Assembly (NCBI GenBank): GCA_035048485.1
Contig: CM068583.1
Span: 28,765,841 to 28,829,840, forward strand
Direction: 5' to 3'
Length of the DNA: 64,000 nt
DNA from: Pteria penguin
Lineage: Eukaryota; Mollusca; Bivalvia; Pterioida; Pteriidae
The notes under the pieces were generated by a model. That model was not told the origin of the DNA. It saw only the letters and a list, made by a program, of their open reading frames with translations, and did no database searches. Both the position numbers and the translations under genes were made by a program. Below, in pieces: positions 1 to 12,300 of this stretch (position 1 is the first letter of the stretch; every line of letters starts with the position of its first letter).

Positions 1-971
1 TTAACAATAACCGGAGATGTTTTTTTTTTCTTTTTTTTGCGGAGAATTTTGCAAGAAATGTATTCTCTGAAAATGCACAATACAAAATCATCTCTGGATT
101 TAACACATTACTCACGCCTACGTTGTCATAGGATTCAAAGAAACAAAAATATAGAAGTTATGTCTAAAGTGTGTTTCCAGTAACTCATTCTGTCATTAAG
201 AAACTTTACTTATTTTATTTATGTGTTTTAGATAATTTTGTTATGATTTTTAAATAATCATTATTCTCTATAGTAAATTGTATTATTTCAAGCATTGTTT
301 TGTAAGTATTGTTTAAAATTGCGGTAGGGATATTGTATAAGTTCTTAGTTATGTACAAAACATTGAAAGTAAAATTTCGCACGCCACCTGTAAATCATGT
401 TACAACTGTTACACTTGGCACCTTTGAATAGTTTAGATTTATTTTTGTACATACATATATATATATATTCTGCCATCTTCTCTGCTACCTGTACTGAAAT
501 TTCCAACTAAGGCTTGACGGTTGTAAGAGATTGTAATAATAAAACATTTTGTATTAAAGTTCTTTTGGAACTAGAATAATACGTCACATATTATCCAATC
601 CATCCTACTGACGTTATGATACGTCTAAACCTTCTCAAGAGATCAGTCACACATGGAGTTCGAACTTGCAGCTCTTATAGTAAGCACTCTCAGATCTCTA
701 TAAAGGGAAGCGCACTTGTTACAATAAAAGCAAAGAGAGGCTGAGTGTTTGTCTTCACTATAAACTTTGATAATAAACATCTGACAATGAGCAAACTGAT
801 TAAGCTGGCTCCGCGTAATATACACTCAAAATACAAGCTGTATTCATCAGTCAGTTTTGATTGTTTGATAAACTACAATAAATATCTTTTCACATCATCT
901 TATACAAAGTCGGAAAACATATTGAGAAAATGAGGAATAATGATGATTTATGAACCGTAAAGATTTGTTAC
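1..971. other. Presumed intron 1 of gene A, no gene seen
   Basis: Lies immediately 3' (minus strand) of the gene A signal-peptide exon. No Cys/Tyr-rich exon, transmembrane exon or RNA gene could be found in it. It is AT-rich with a short AT dinucleotide run near 460. Treating it as intron follows from the splice donor at 970-971. Confidence 0.45.
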
Positions 972-1020
972 CTGTAAATGTGAGAAGAATTCCAACAAAT
1001 GCTATGATTTTATTCTCCAT
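972..1020 (-). CDS. CYYR1-like gene A, exon 1 (signal peptide), 5' end of a gene continuing off the left edge
   Basis: The minus strand from the ATG at 1020 reads MENKIIAFVGILLTFT and then a single G before a GTAACA donor (GT at 971-970). This is a short hydrophobic signal peptide followed by a phase-1 splice donor, the same design and phase as exon 1 of genes B and C. No second exon lies between here and position 1, so the Cys/Tyr domain, transmembrane segment and tail are presumed to be outside the window. The family assignment rests on the shared signal-exon layout, phase, strand and neighbouring paralogs, not on the Cys/Tyr domain itself, so it is less certain than for B-D. Confidence 0.5.
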
Positions 1021-3159
1021 TTTGTACCCATGAAACTGTTGACACTGGGATTATTGTGATCATTTAACCTCTATAAAACTTGGCAGTGAAGAATGTACTG
1101 GGATTATACCATAATCCCCAGGTATAGGACATGCACGATCACAAGTAAATTCAATCAGAAATATTCTTTTAACTGACCAACTAGGTCTAATATAAGCTCA
1201 TTTTAAAAGAATTAAATTTAAAGTATGGCATGTTTACATATGTATTTCTGTTAATCCGTTCTAAATGCATACATTTCAATCTAACTTGAATTTCTATTGA
1301 TTTTAATCGGAAACTGGACTAAATTATATTTAAAAATATAGCACTGTCAATCAATCAATCAATCGACAAACAGACAGACAGACAGACTATCAAACTAAAT
1401 GACTTGCCTTTCCCTCTGAACGCTCTCCAACCGACAAACACACCAGTCAACAAGCTAACTGTCATATGTAATATAATTGATAAAAAAAATTATCCATATT
1501 ACATATGACATAACTCAACAATGATCCAACCAAACCTATGTTTACGTTCATCTCTGGTTTTCGAAAGATTCAACAGAGGAAGAGAATGTTTGGACTGGCC
1601 CGACAATTAAAATGGCAGTAATATCTGCTATGTTTGCATAGAATTCTGTAGATGTATATAAAATTACTTTTGTTGGTACATTAATAGTTTTCTTTAAGGC
1701 GAGATATTAAAACGGAATGTAGGTCCCTAAATGGCATATTATATATACCCACAAATAATGGTCGAAACGAACGTCTGTAGAGTGCAGTCGTTTTATTTAT
1801 TGATCACCACATTTAGACGTAACGTTGATGCCCATATACTCCCATCATATGGTATATATGTATTTTGCATTTCTCATTTGGATAGATATACTAAAATTTG
1901 CATTTACGTACCATAATCATAGGAAGAATTTTGGAAAATTACGCACTTTTTAAACCATATTCGGTGCGCATAGTTTTCAATAATATATGGCCAATAAAAT
2001 TTCTAATCTTCTACGGTGATCTTATATTCGCAATTTTCGTATTACACAGTTGTTTCCTAACAGGGTAGGTATCTGAAGACACAGCCATTACGACGTCAAA
2101 CAATTTCTATGGAAGTGTCATTTTTGTCCCTTCATATCTCATATTAATACACAAGTTTCCTTAGAACTGGTTTACGTCACAGTCTTTCAACGTCTCCTGT
2201 CAGATATCTACAGAAAGGGTAGACAACTCTTAAAAAAACCCGATACATTAATCATCGACATCTGTACAACTCCGAGATTATCAAAATGACCATAAGTATT
2301 TTATTTTTCACTCTACACCCTGTGTAGACTTTTCCGTCAGTGTTGTAGTGTGACTAACAGTGCAATGATGATGATGTTTTCAGGAATAGACTAGTCTTGA
2401 AACTCGTCCCCTCTGACTGTTAGTCCATAGCTCGCTTTCAAATGGGCAAAATACAGGGTTTTTTTTATGGTTTTTCTGTATTTCTTATACGTAAGCTTTG
2501 TTCCATGATACTGTCTGTGTTTATATTTGCATGAACCTCTCATGTTTAGCATTTTGTTCCATGATAAAACGATGCTTGTGTAGAAAGTGGATAAGAATGG
2601 GGATAAACGAGTAATGTTTGATCAGTTGCGAGAGATGTGCCGTGATTTCCAAAGGTATAACTACGGTAAATCTGGCTAATCACAACCAATCAAAATTAAA
2701 ACTGTACATTTATCTTTCAATTGTATAACTTTCAGCAGCTCTGACAAATGTCTCAAAATATTACGCAGTTTTTTTTTCATGGATATATTACACGTAATTT
2801 CTTCACAATTTCTTTCTGAACATAATCGTTTGGTCTGGTACACGTATTTCTGTCTGTTCGTTGTGTCATACATTGAGATTTAATTTGTCCATATTTATGT
2901 TTTATCACAGAATTATCTCCGTATTAAAACCAATCGGATAATCTTACACCTTTCTTCGAACACATGGAAAAAAATTTGGGTTAAATACACCAATATTGCC
3001 CAATTGGTGCGAATAATTTTCAAATCAATGAGACATAATGTTAAACCTATATAACTTAAAACTACGAGAAAAGATTTATGCAATTTAACGTCTTTATGTT
3101 AAGGTAATGAAAATTTCAAGGTTATTAAAATTACTACGAAAAGTCTGTGTGTGTGTGTA

Positions 3160-3213
<54 letters not shown>

Positions 3214-4145
3214 GGTTTTGAAAGGTTGCGGGGGAGGGCGTACATGTATGCTGCCCTCCCCGTCCTACGCCCAGACCCTTACTCGGTAGCTAATTGGACA
3301 GACTGGACTTCCGGATAAGGAACGCATCCTAGCTAACCACTAGCCACTTTAGTGAAAAAGCGTACTTACTCAACAGTTTGTGTCCTATTTAATCAATTAA
3401 TCCGCCTTGTGTCAAAATATTTGGAAGCTATGGACCAATTCATTCCCTGATTTTGTGGTCAATATCTGCCTTGATTTTGCTTGTATATTTCTGTTCATAA
3501 CAACAACTCGTTTTAACTTGAAACTTTATTTAAATTGCACATTTTTCCTTACCGAGGCGATGTAGGTAAAATACTTAAGCCAGTTTCTACCTGATAGCAA
3601 CCGACTTTCTTTAGGTCTTCTCAATATAAATGAGTATCAGCTTCTTGATGTAGAACAGAAGGGGTTAACCACCAAAATCGAGGGGCAAAAATATGATTTA
3701 CGACATTTTAAAAAATTGTATTAACATTTCATAGGAAAAGATGGCGGTCCAGTTCCTCCTTAATTCTCCACTGATGATAGCGTTAATCTAACAAATGTAC
3801 TCCACATAAATCTGGTATGATTGATATTGTCGTACTGTACTGTATCAACAGCATCTGATGTGTTCACTGAAAGTAAATATGATTTTTAATGATGACTTTC
3901 TATAAATGCCTTCCACAACATAACACAGATGTAGTGTAGATATAAATTATTAGTAATAAACACTGGTGAATAATATTTAGACGATAAATTTACAAAATGT
4001 TTAAGGGAAAACGAGGTTAAATATAATTGTTAGCATACTCCATCACCTTTTCTAGTCCCTATACCGATATAACTGCAAAGGAAATATTTTCGCATTAGGT
4101 TATTCTTTCTCAGTCCTTGCGCATGCTGCATGTTGTTAATGCTTA
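1021..4145. other. Intergenic, no gene seen
   Basis: No supported coding exon on either strand. It contains a small hairpin around 1459-1511, whose arms contain ATATGTAATA and its complement, and one mixed GT/GA microsatellite. It should hold the gene A promoter, but no convincing TATA box or initiator can be singled out. Confidence 0.4.
3145..3210. repeat. (GT)n(GA)n compound microsatellite
   Basis: About 30 bases of GT repeats run directly into about 36 bases of GA repeats. Short frames across it translate to VCV and RER runs and are not genes. Confidence 0.95.
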
Positions 4146-5400
4146 TACGAGGTATGATCAAGAAGTTCTCAGCCTGATAAACTTTGATTCATTAAATAAG
4201 TATACAACCCCAAAACAAACCATTATTCAATCATACTGAACGGTTTTTGGTAAAAAGAGAGTACATGTAGTATTTCAAAGCTTTTGATTATACACGGAAT
4301 TCACTGTTAAAAGCTGAAGGGGGTCCAACCGCCAACATGGAGAAAACTGACCTTAGAGCAGTGTTTTGTGTATCTATGTGAGAAGGAGATGACTCTCAAG
4401 GAAATTCATGAGAACTTCATGAAAACCCTTTGGAAGGATTCACCTTAGTATATATATATATATAGTATTGTTTAAAAATGGGTTGCTGAATTAAGCAGGG
4501 GGAGGGAGAGCATTTATAAGATGGTGAATGGTCTGGGCATCCCAATGTGGCCACTATGCACAGACGAAAACGTTGATATTGCACACTTGTCAAATGTGAC
4601 GGAGGGTGACAACTCCGAGATATAGCTAGAGAAGTTGTTATGGCTTTAACCGACATAATAGGCATGTCTAGGATATCGGTTAGATGGGTCTTTAAGATTA
4701 AAACGTTGACTGAAAATCAAAAGAGAATCAGATAAATTGTTTCTATGCATTTTTTCTTCTGACTATCAAAATGATCCCTAGGATTTTATGGGTCGAATTG
4801 TCACTCAGGATGAAACTTGGTTTCACCATTTCGATCCTGAATCTAAGAAACAAAGCATGTAATGGATTCACCCTAGCTCAACCGCTCCTAAAATTTCAAG
4901 AGAGTTTCATCAGCTGGGAAAGTCATGGTCTCTATCTTTGGGGCAATCTGGGAATAATCTAGAATGATTTTCTTGAAGAAGGCCACACGATAAATGGTGA
5001 ATATTACGCAAATGAATTAAAGAGCTCGAGAAAGAGAAGAGGAAAGCTAACCATAGGCGCTAGGATAATCCGCTCGCTCATACTTCCCAAGTTGCGATGA
5101 CGGTTGCGACGGAATGCAGCTTGGAGGTCTTTCTTATTACCCATATTCAGATTTAACTTCATCTGACTTCTATCTGTTCCCAAAACTAAAATCTTACTTG
5201 CGTGATAGTAATTTTGGAAACAATGATGGTGTCTTGGATGCTGTATATAAGCACCAAGGGGACCAGAATGTAACATTCTATTTTGAAGGGATATAGGAAT
5301 TGGAGGTCTAAAGAAACAGTAAATTGAGATGAATGAAAATTATATTGAAACATAATGACAGATCTTTCAATCCTGGGTATTCTTAAGTACATGGGAGATG
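4146..5400 (+). pseudogene. Decayed mariner-family transposase
   Basis: Reading the plus strand in shifting frames gives recognisable mariner (SETMAR-type) transposase pieces. An N-terminal stretch beginning MEKTDLRAVF starts near 4338. QDETWFHHFDPES lies at about 4806-4845 and holds the first catalytic Asp region (the DETW box). PSDFHLF-like SDFYLFPKLKSYLRD lies at about 5162-5206, near the third catalytic residue. Many stops and frameshifts separate them, so the copy is dead. The left edge reads TACGAGGTATGATCAAGAAG at 4146, which resembles a mariner inverted repeat end. No matching right end could be fixed, so the 3' boundary is approximate. Confidence 0.8.
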
Positions 5401-6002
5401 TAACGTTTTGATAAGACTGTCATGGTTCAGAATATTTTTCATGTATACTATAGTGTATGAATAGGTTAATTGGTACATGGTGTTCAAGTTTCAAGTGATT
5501 TCGTCTCTTTTGAATAAAATAGTAAATGTGGAAACTGATATTTTAGAATGATTAGTCTTGGTTTAAAGATAATCTGCAAACTTTAAATGAAGCTGCTTTA
5601 TTCTTTCAGCTCCCCCCTTTCGCCTCTCAAACCGCTTCCTGAATTTCTCCACGAAATCAATATCCTAAATTTCAGTTGATCTTACTTAAGAGTTGGTGAT
5701 ACATCAGTTATTATTATTTTCCCCTGACTTCTCATGATCAACCATTTATGTCTTATCCCTAGCATTTGGTGATCTACTTTCTATCGGAAAGGTTCGGCTC
5801 AAACGTCACCACCGTTTCTATTTCACCGCTCATATTTTGTGTGGGAAAATATTGCCGATATAAACTTGATCATTGCATCCAAAACATGGAGTGACAGGCA
5901 CAAATCATAAATCCATTACTATTAATATTAATCCATTTTCCTGTAAAAAAATCCATGTATACTCGAATAAATCCATCACAATATATTTCATCAATCATGG
6001 CT

Positions 6003-6181
6003 TGCTCCAAGCCATTCTCTACCCAGAGTTATCGCTCCTTACTCTCGCTTATATGTAGTGAATTTACAATCTTCAAAGCTTTACAATCTACACACACACG
6101 GGGAGTGCAAGGACCGTAACTCTGCTTTGGAGATTGGTGGCTTTAGCGCACGGAACTCTGGGTAAAGAATGGCTCCAAGCA
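6003..6181. repeat. Foldback fragment sharing sequence with the 48.4 kb element
   Basis: The left arm (about 6003-6030, containing CATTCTCTACCCAGAGTT) is complementary to the right arm (about 6145-6176, ACTCTGGGTAAAGAATGG). The left arm is almost identical to 48389-48420, so both are copies of one dispersed foldback family. Confidence 0.6.
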
Positions 6182-6387
6182 TTGAGTGATTCTTCAGTTC
6201 AGACTTACCCCTAGAATTTAATCATACACCAGTGTTTAACACCATTTATAGTCTTCCAGAAAGATCATTACACTCCAAGCATTTAGTGATCCCCCAATTC
6301 TGAAATTCCCATGACTTTGATTATTCCACCATTTCGTACCTACCAACTCGCTTTTGACGATCAACCATTTACGACTTGAAACGACAC

Positions 6388-6532
6388 TTATAGATGTTTC
6401 CACATACTGCGACGACGACTGTATCTGTGAGAACCTATTTTTTTCACTGTGAAGATGATACCAAAACTGATGCCGATAACACTGATGAATCCTAGTGCAC
6501 CACCAACAACACCTCCTACTGAAGGAAAGTCG
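6388..6532 (-). CDS. Gene B exon 3: transmembrane segment and basic C-terminus
   Basis: A pyrimidine-rich tract ending TTTTAAG at 6540-6533 supplies the acceptor. The exon completes a split serine codon and then reads DFPSVGGVVGGALGF and a further hydrophobic run, then KK and an Arg-rich end before TAA at 6390-6388. It could instead splice at a weak donor just after the KKI codons (near 6434) into an unseen tail exon, but no proline-rich exon was found below it. Confidence 0.65.
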
Positions 6533-6955
6533 CTTAAAACAAAGGAAAAAAATAACAAGCTTTACATATTTTTACAGTTATAATTAATTTTATTAACAAA
6601 CACTTTTACATGCTAATATGTAAAGAAAAAAAAAAAAACAAAAAAAAAAAAAAACCAAAAACATACACGAATGAATAGAATAAACCGGTCTAAAATACTA
6701 TTCGCACTTCTCTGGAAATCCGAGGGTTGATAGAATTAATAAAAAATAAAAGCGAATACTGACAAACAATGCAGTGCGTTACAATTTTAGTTTGTACGCA
6801 GTAAGACTGAGGTGAACAAACGGGGCATGTGGAAATGCGAGTAATTTACTACCATCTAGATAGTCCACCATTTGTGATTCCACACTTAAAAGAAATAAGT
6901 TCTTTTAACGTCCAGACATGAAATGTTAAAGTAGTATGAATAGATTTTCGTATTG

Positions 6956-6999
<44 letters not shown>

Positions 7000-7512
7000 T
7001 TCTTTAAATACGTTTTGAGTGTCTGCACTTATTGCTAAGATATTGTTTCCATAAAAATCAAAATACCTCCGTATATCATTGTATAGCTTAGTATACTAGT
7101 ATAAGTTAAAGTACTTGTTGGATGTGATGGTACATTCTCCAATAGAATGATTGGACTATTCAATATAGTGAAGGTTACAATGGTGGCATTTTCCCCGCCA
7201 TATACTTATCACTTGCACTTGTCGTATAATTAGGTCAAATTTAACTGGCCACATCTTTTTAACTGGCTCAAATTTTACATTAATAAAGTTTAAACATAAT
7301 AAATGTTTTAAACTTTGATATAACAGGTTAAAAATGAATTTTACAACACAAGTATTCGTCAACATACTTTGTACATAGCATAAATAACTTAGCATGAAGC
7401 CAAAATGTACGGCCTCTATTGAAAGTAGGTCAAAGCTTATCGACCTCTAAGCATTTATCTGTATTATATACTGACAGAGACATATATACATATACAGTTA
7501 TATACCCCCCCT

Positions 7513-7545
<33 letters not shown>

Positions 7546-9271
7546 TGATACTGGTATGTACCTGCAGCAGTTCTGGGCATAGTAGTATCCACAACAACCG
7601 GTTTCGCAATACTGGTAGTAAGCCACATACGAGAGATAGGAGTAGCTATAGTATACATATTTGTAGCATGTAGTGGCGGCACCAGCTCCAACATCTGTAA
7701 TAAAAGATTCTATGGAATTGTCAAGCTTTTTTTACTTATCTAAGTACGACTTACAAAACATTGGAAATAAACGTCTGCATCTTTATATGATTTGCTCCAA
7801 AATTTATGTACTAACGAGAGAAACACCTAACGTGGCATAATACGCCCGTCGCTTAGTTCGAAGGGATGAAATTTGAAAGCATAGAAACATTCCCCCTTTG
7901 CCTGCTATTCAGGGTACTGTTCAAGATAACACATATTGTGGCCCTGAGCAAAACCGTGTGAAATAATATGAAAATACATTAAGGGAATTCAGAAGTTGTG
8001 GCAAAGAGAAGAATTTAACCCCCTTCTTTTTTTTTATGTCAAAAATGTAAGAATGCAGAAGAAATTAAAACCTGTAATATATAACTCTAGCACCAATTTA
8101 AACTTGAAAGAGTCGGAGAGAGAAATGAGTTTCTCATCATTTTACAATAAAAACAAAATCAAAAAGCCATTACTCTGTATATCGACAAAAAGGATATTTT
8201 CAAAATCGTAAGGCATTTTCTTTTATTTTATTATAGTATTTTGTATAAGTCTTATGAAAATCCATTCACGATTACCAAAGCTTTCGTCTCCTGCAGAAAC
8301 TGTCATTATTCTATTCATGAATAAAAATCCGTAAAGACAAGACGGAATTTTGTTTTCAAAATTAAGAGGGCTCTTCTTCTTTATTATTTAAACATTCTGT
8401 ATACATATCATGTAAAATCACTGACGTTTACTAAAGTTATCGTGTCCCATAGAAACTGCTATTATCCCATCAATGTGAAAAATCAAACTCCCTTTACTCC
8501 GTAACGACAAGACGGATTTTTTTACAAAGTCGAAACGGCTCTTCCTTTCTGTTATTTCAGCATTCTGTATAAGTTTCATGAAAAACGTCTACCACAGTTA
8601 CCACGTCCCATAGGGGACGGACAGACAGACAGACATCGCCATACCATAATACATGTACGTTCCGTCTATGACGGGCGTATAAAAATTATTGACCACGAAT
8701 CTTTAATTTCGGAGGCATAAAACAGCATCCATCTGATTAAAACTAAATTTTTATTCCGCTTATCTATTTGTCCCATTGCGGATAAAGTTCCTGCGAAACC
8801 CTGTAAGAGATCATGTTCTGGTGAACTCTGATGACGTTTCAGTCACAGAAATCGTTTTTTCCCATAGCCAATCAATGACTCAGCTAGGCACGTGTAAGTG
8901 ACGCAATTTGTCACAAACACTGTTCAAAAACTATCTTGTAGGTCATTCCTAGGAATATGAAGCCAATCCAATGATTGGATGAAAATCACAGTTCACTAGA
9001 ACATGACCCCTTACGGAATTTCCGCAATGACACAATAGAGAAGCGGAATAAAGATATTATTTTAATCAGATTGAAACAGCATATAATGTGGACGTATTGC
9101 AGGATAAGATCAAATGAAATCTCTGAAAACTCTGAATATTTGACTTCGTTTGGATAAATCATTGATATGAAATTTAGAGGTCGATACTGCACCTGTACAG
9201 TTTAGTCACACTTCCTTATCTTTGTATTTATTTATTCCTAAAGCACGTGCAAGGAAGCACAAAATAAATAA

Positions 9272-9359
<88 letters not shown>

Positions 9360-12300
9360 TTCCTCATTCAGTTCATTGAATAATCAATCCATTCTATCGC
9401 CGATAACTCGACAAAGCCATATATTGTACTGGCCGTCGTGGGCTCCTAATGTCGATGAACGAGATTTCAGCTTACAAGTGTTTGAAATTAATACTTTACA
9501 CGTTTTGCCATTTGATCTGTATTGCCAATATCATTATATCACCATTTATGTCTAAAAGACGTTTAAAGGAGCATGGTCGGGAAAAGTATGAAAAAATGTA
9601 AACTGATTTCTTAAACGGCAATCGACTGCTAGTATATTATCTAAGATATGTAAAAGTATCGTTACCAAAGTCGATGTCGTTAACGAGATATCCCCGTTTT
9701 AAATTTGCAATATAACCACGCCAACTCTTTAAATATTGATGAGGACGGTCAGAGGAAATCACATGACAATGAAACTCGAGCTTTATCCGATTCTAACATT
9801 TATTCCACTTTAGGCCTCGGAGTCTGTGAATAGTTGTTTTTTTTTCTACCGCACCTTTGCTTTTCCCGTGTCCGTATTCCTCCATGTGAACCATTGTTGT
9901 ATTCCTATGATATATGACCTCGACCTCCTTTAAATTTGGTTGATAGGCCAAGGTCATATGGCTATGGGTACATTACCGTTGACGCAGGTTCCTACACGCA
10001 GCGAGTGGGGATCGTAACTGCAGAAATTAATGCTTTTAAAAGGGTAGGCATGCACGTTTTTCGACTGTTTGCAATAAAAAAACATTATTCTATTGTTCTC
10101 TAACCTCTTTCCTCTGATAAAAGATATTTAACGTTGCAAACAGCAAGTAAACATGATCACCCGTGTATAGGCAGCTCCATTCTTATGAACACTCCAGATA
10201 CACACACTCGAAACACTTATTTACAGATTGAGTTGTCCAAAACGAACTAACAAAAGAATGAAGGATTATTTACACACTAAATGAGACTCATGAAATTCAT
10301 CATGTCTCCTAATACATTTACTCTTTTAAACTGCATCGATATATTGCTTTTCCCATATTAAAACGAAGTTAGTATCGGTTATTCGTTTTGTTAGATTCTT
10401 GACCTCAATCTTACTTTTTGACAATCTCATTCAAAATGGACAATAGCCGACATCAGCTGATCGACTGCAGAAGAAAACTGCAGGCAACTACAGTTTATGC
10501 GTGATATGCGAGCGCCTTAGCGATATTACCAAGTAAGTTTTTGTTTTGGAATAAAATTCCAGGTGACAATTTTGAGAAATTACACAACTCTAAACCCGAT
10601 ATATCTGCTAAAGGGTGTTTAATCCATAGCCATCTGACCTCGGCCTATCAACCAAATATAAAGAAGGTCAAGGTCATATATTATAGGACTACCATTGTTG
10701 TTGTTTCCTACAGTGAATTTCCGCGCACGCACATGATTATGGACAGAACATCGCCTTATTCGAAGAATTGAAACCAACCGAATTTAATTCGACTTGAAAT
10801 TACCTTTATTCTACGAAAATATTGGTGGATTTTAGTTTTAAATTTTCCAATTAACACAAAGTTTATAATTTATGCAATACAGGGAAAATAAGATATTGTC
10901 GTAATTTATCCTTTTCATGCAATAATTTACCAGTCTCGGACCAGATCCGTTTAAAGTTACTTTCAAAATCTGGATTCTCACATTTGTCATATAATCTGGT
11001 AGTGAATATTTGATCATAGTTGTTCTCGAGCAAAAGGTCTATGGATGAAGCGGAGATATGCGAATAGGCGGTATCTCCGTAGAAAAATCTAAGAGAGTTT
11101 ATGTCCTTGAAAAGCTCTCGGGAAAATCCCCCCTTTAGCTGGACCATCCTCCACTGACGGTCACCGCCATTCTTCGACTCGCCACTCTTGTCTGAAATAA
11201 ACTAATTGAAAAGACTGCCTTTTCGTGTTGCGCCCCAGCCCCTATTTGAATTCTAATTCGACGGGCATAATACCAGGCCATCTGTGTCGTGTCAATATCG
11301 CATAAAGCGTTTTTATTCGACTCTTGTGGTATCGTAATAGAATGGCATATTATCATGCATTTTCATTTAAATTCTTAATTACAGACAACCGATACATAAA
11401 AGCATGTCACTGCCTGTGCCGAAGATGTCCCGCTTTGAAATGACATTTTATAATAGTAATAATATATTGTAAGGACATTACGTATTACGTGTGTTTTAAA
11501 AGTGAAAAAGCATCTTACTGATAAAAGTATTGATAAGTTTCAAAGACTAAAATTAGAGAGACCAATCGATGTGGTTTTTGTTTTGTTTTGTTTCGTTTTT
11601 TATGACAAAGTTACAAATATATCGGATTAATGGGATTATATACTCAAAGACAATGAAATTCACTACTTAACAAACGGACTAAGATTTAAACCGGACAGGA
11701 CAAAGGTTGATATTGACTAAACTTTTGGCGGATTTATGGGAGTTAGAACGGCGGAATAGACTTCGCGAGTATTTCCATAAAGAAAATGATAAGGAAAACA
11801 CATCTTCACTAGAGGATCAGAGATAGATAGGGAGAGAGAGAGAGGGAAAAAACCTTTGCGGAAATCAATGGTTAGATACTTATATCAATCTAGTGAATAG
11901 TCGGAGATTCTCCATTTCGTCATTTGTGTATACAGTATGACGTCAAATCTTGCCGAATGGGACTTGGTATTTGTGACAAATGACAAAGAAGCCCAATTCG
12001 AGGTTGCCTCGTGTTTTTGGTTGCAAAAATGTATCAGCTGCTGAAGTGTCACGATTGCAAAGGCGCATTCTGCGAGATCTGACATCATACTGTATACACA
12101 AATGGAAAATGAGAATATTTGTAATATTTTCAGATAAAACGGCAGCTAGCAGAAGTTATAAATTTAATTTGGAAAAGATATCACTATGATCGAGTACACC
12201 GACATAAAAATTTGAGGAACCTCTGAGTTAATGAATATGTTGTAAACTCATCATCGTATAGTACAGACGCTGTAGATTTTATTTCTTAATTTAAATCAAT

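Noticed and set aside
10863..11147. 94-codon minus-strand frame (MVQLKGGFSRELFKDI)
   Set aside because: Its last part lies in a dispersed repeat also found at 18.3 kb; no family recognised, so not called a gene.
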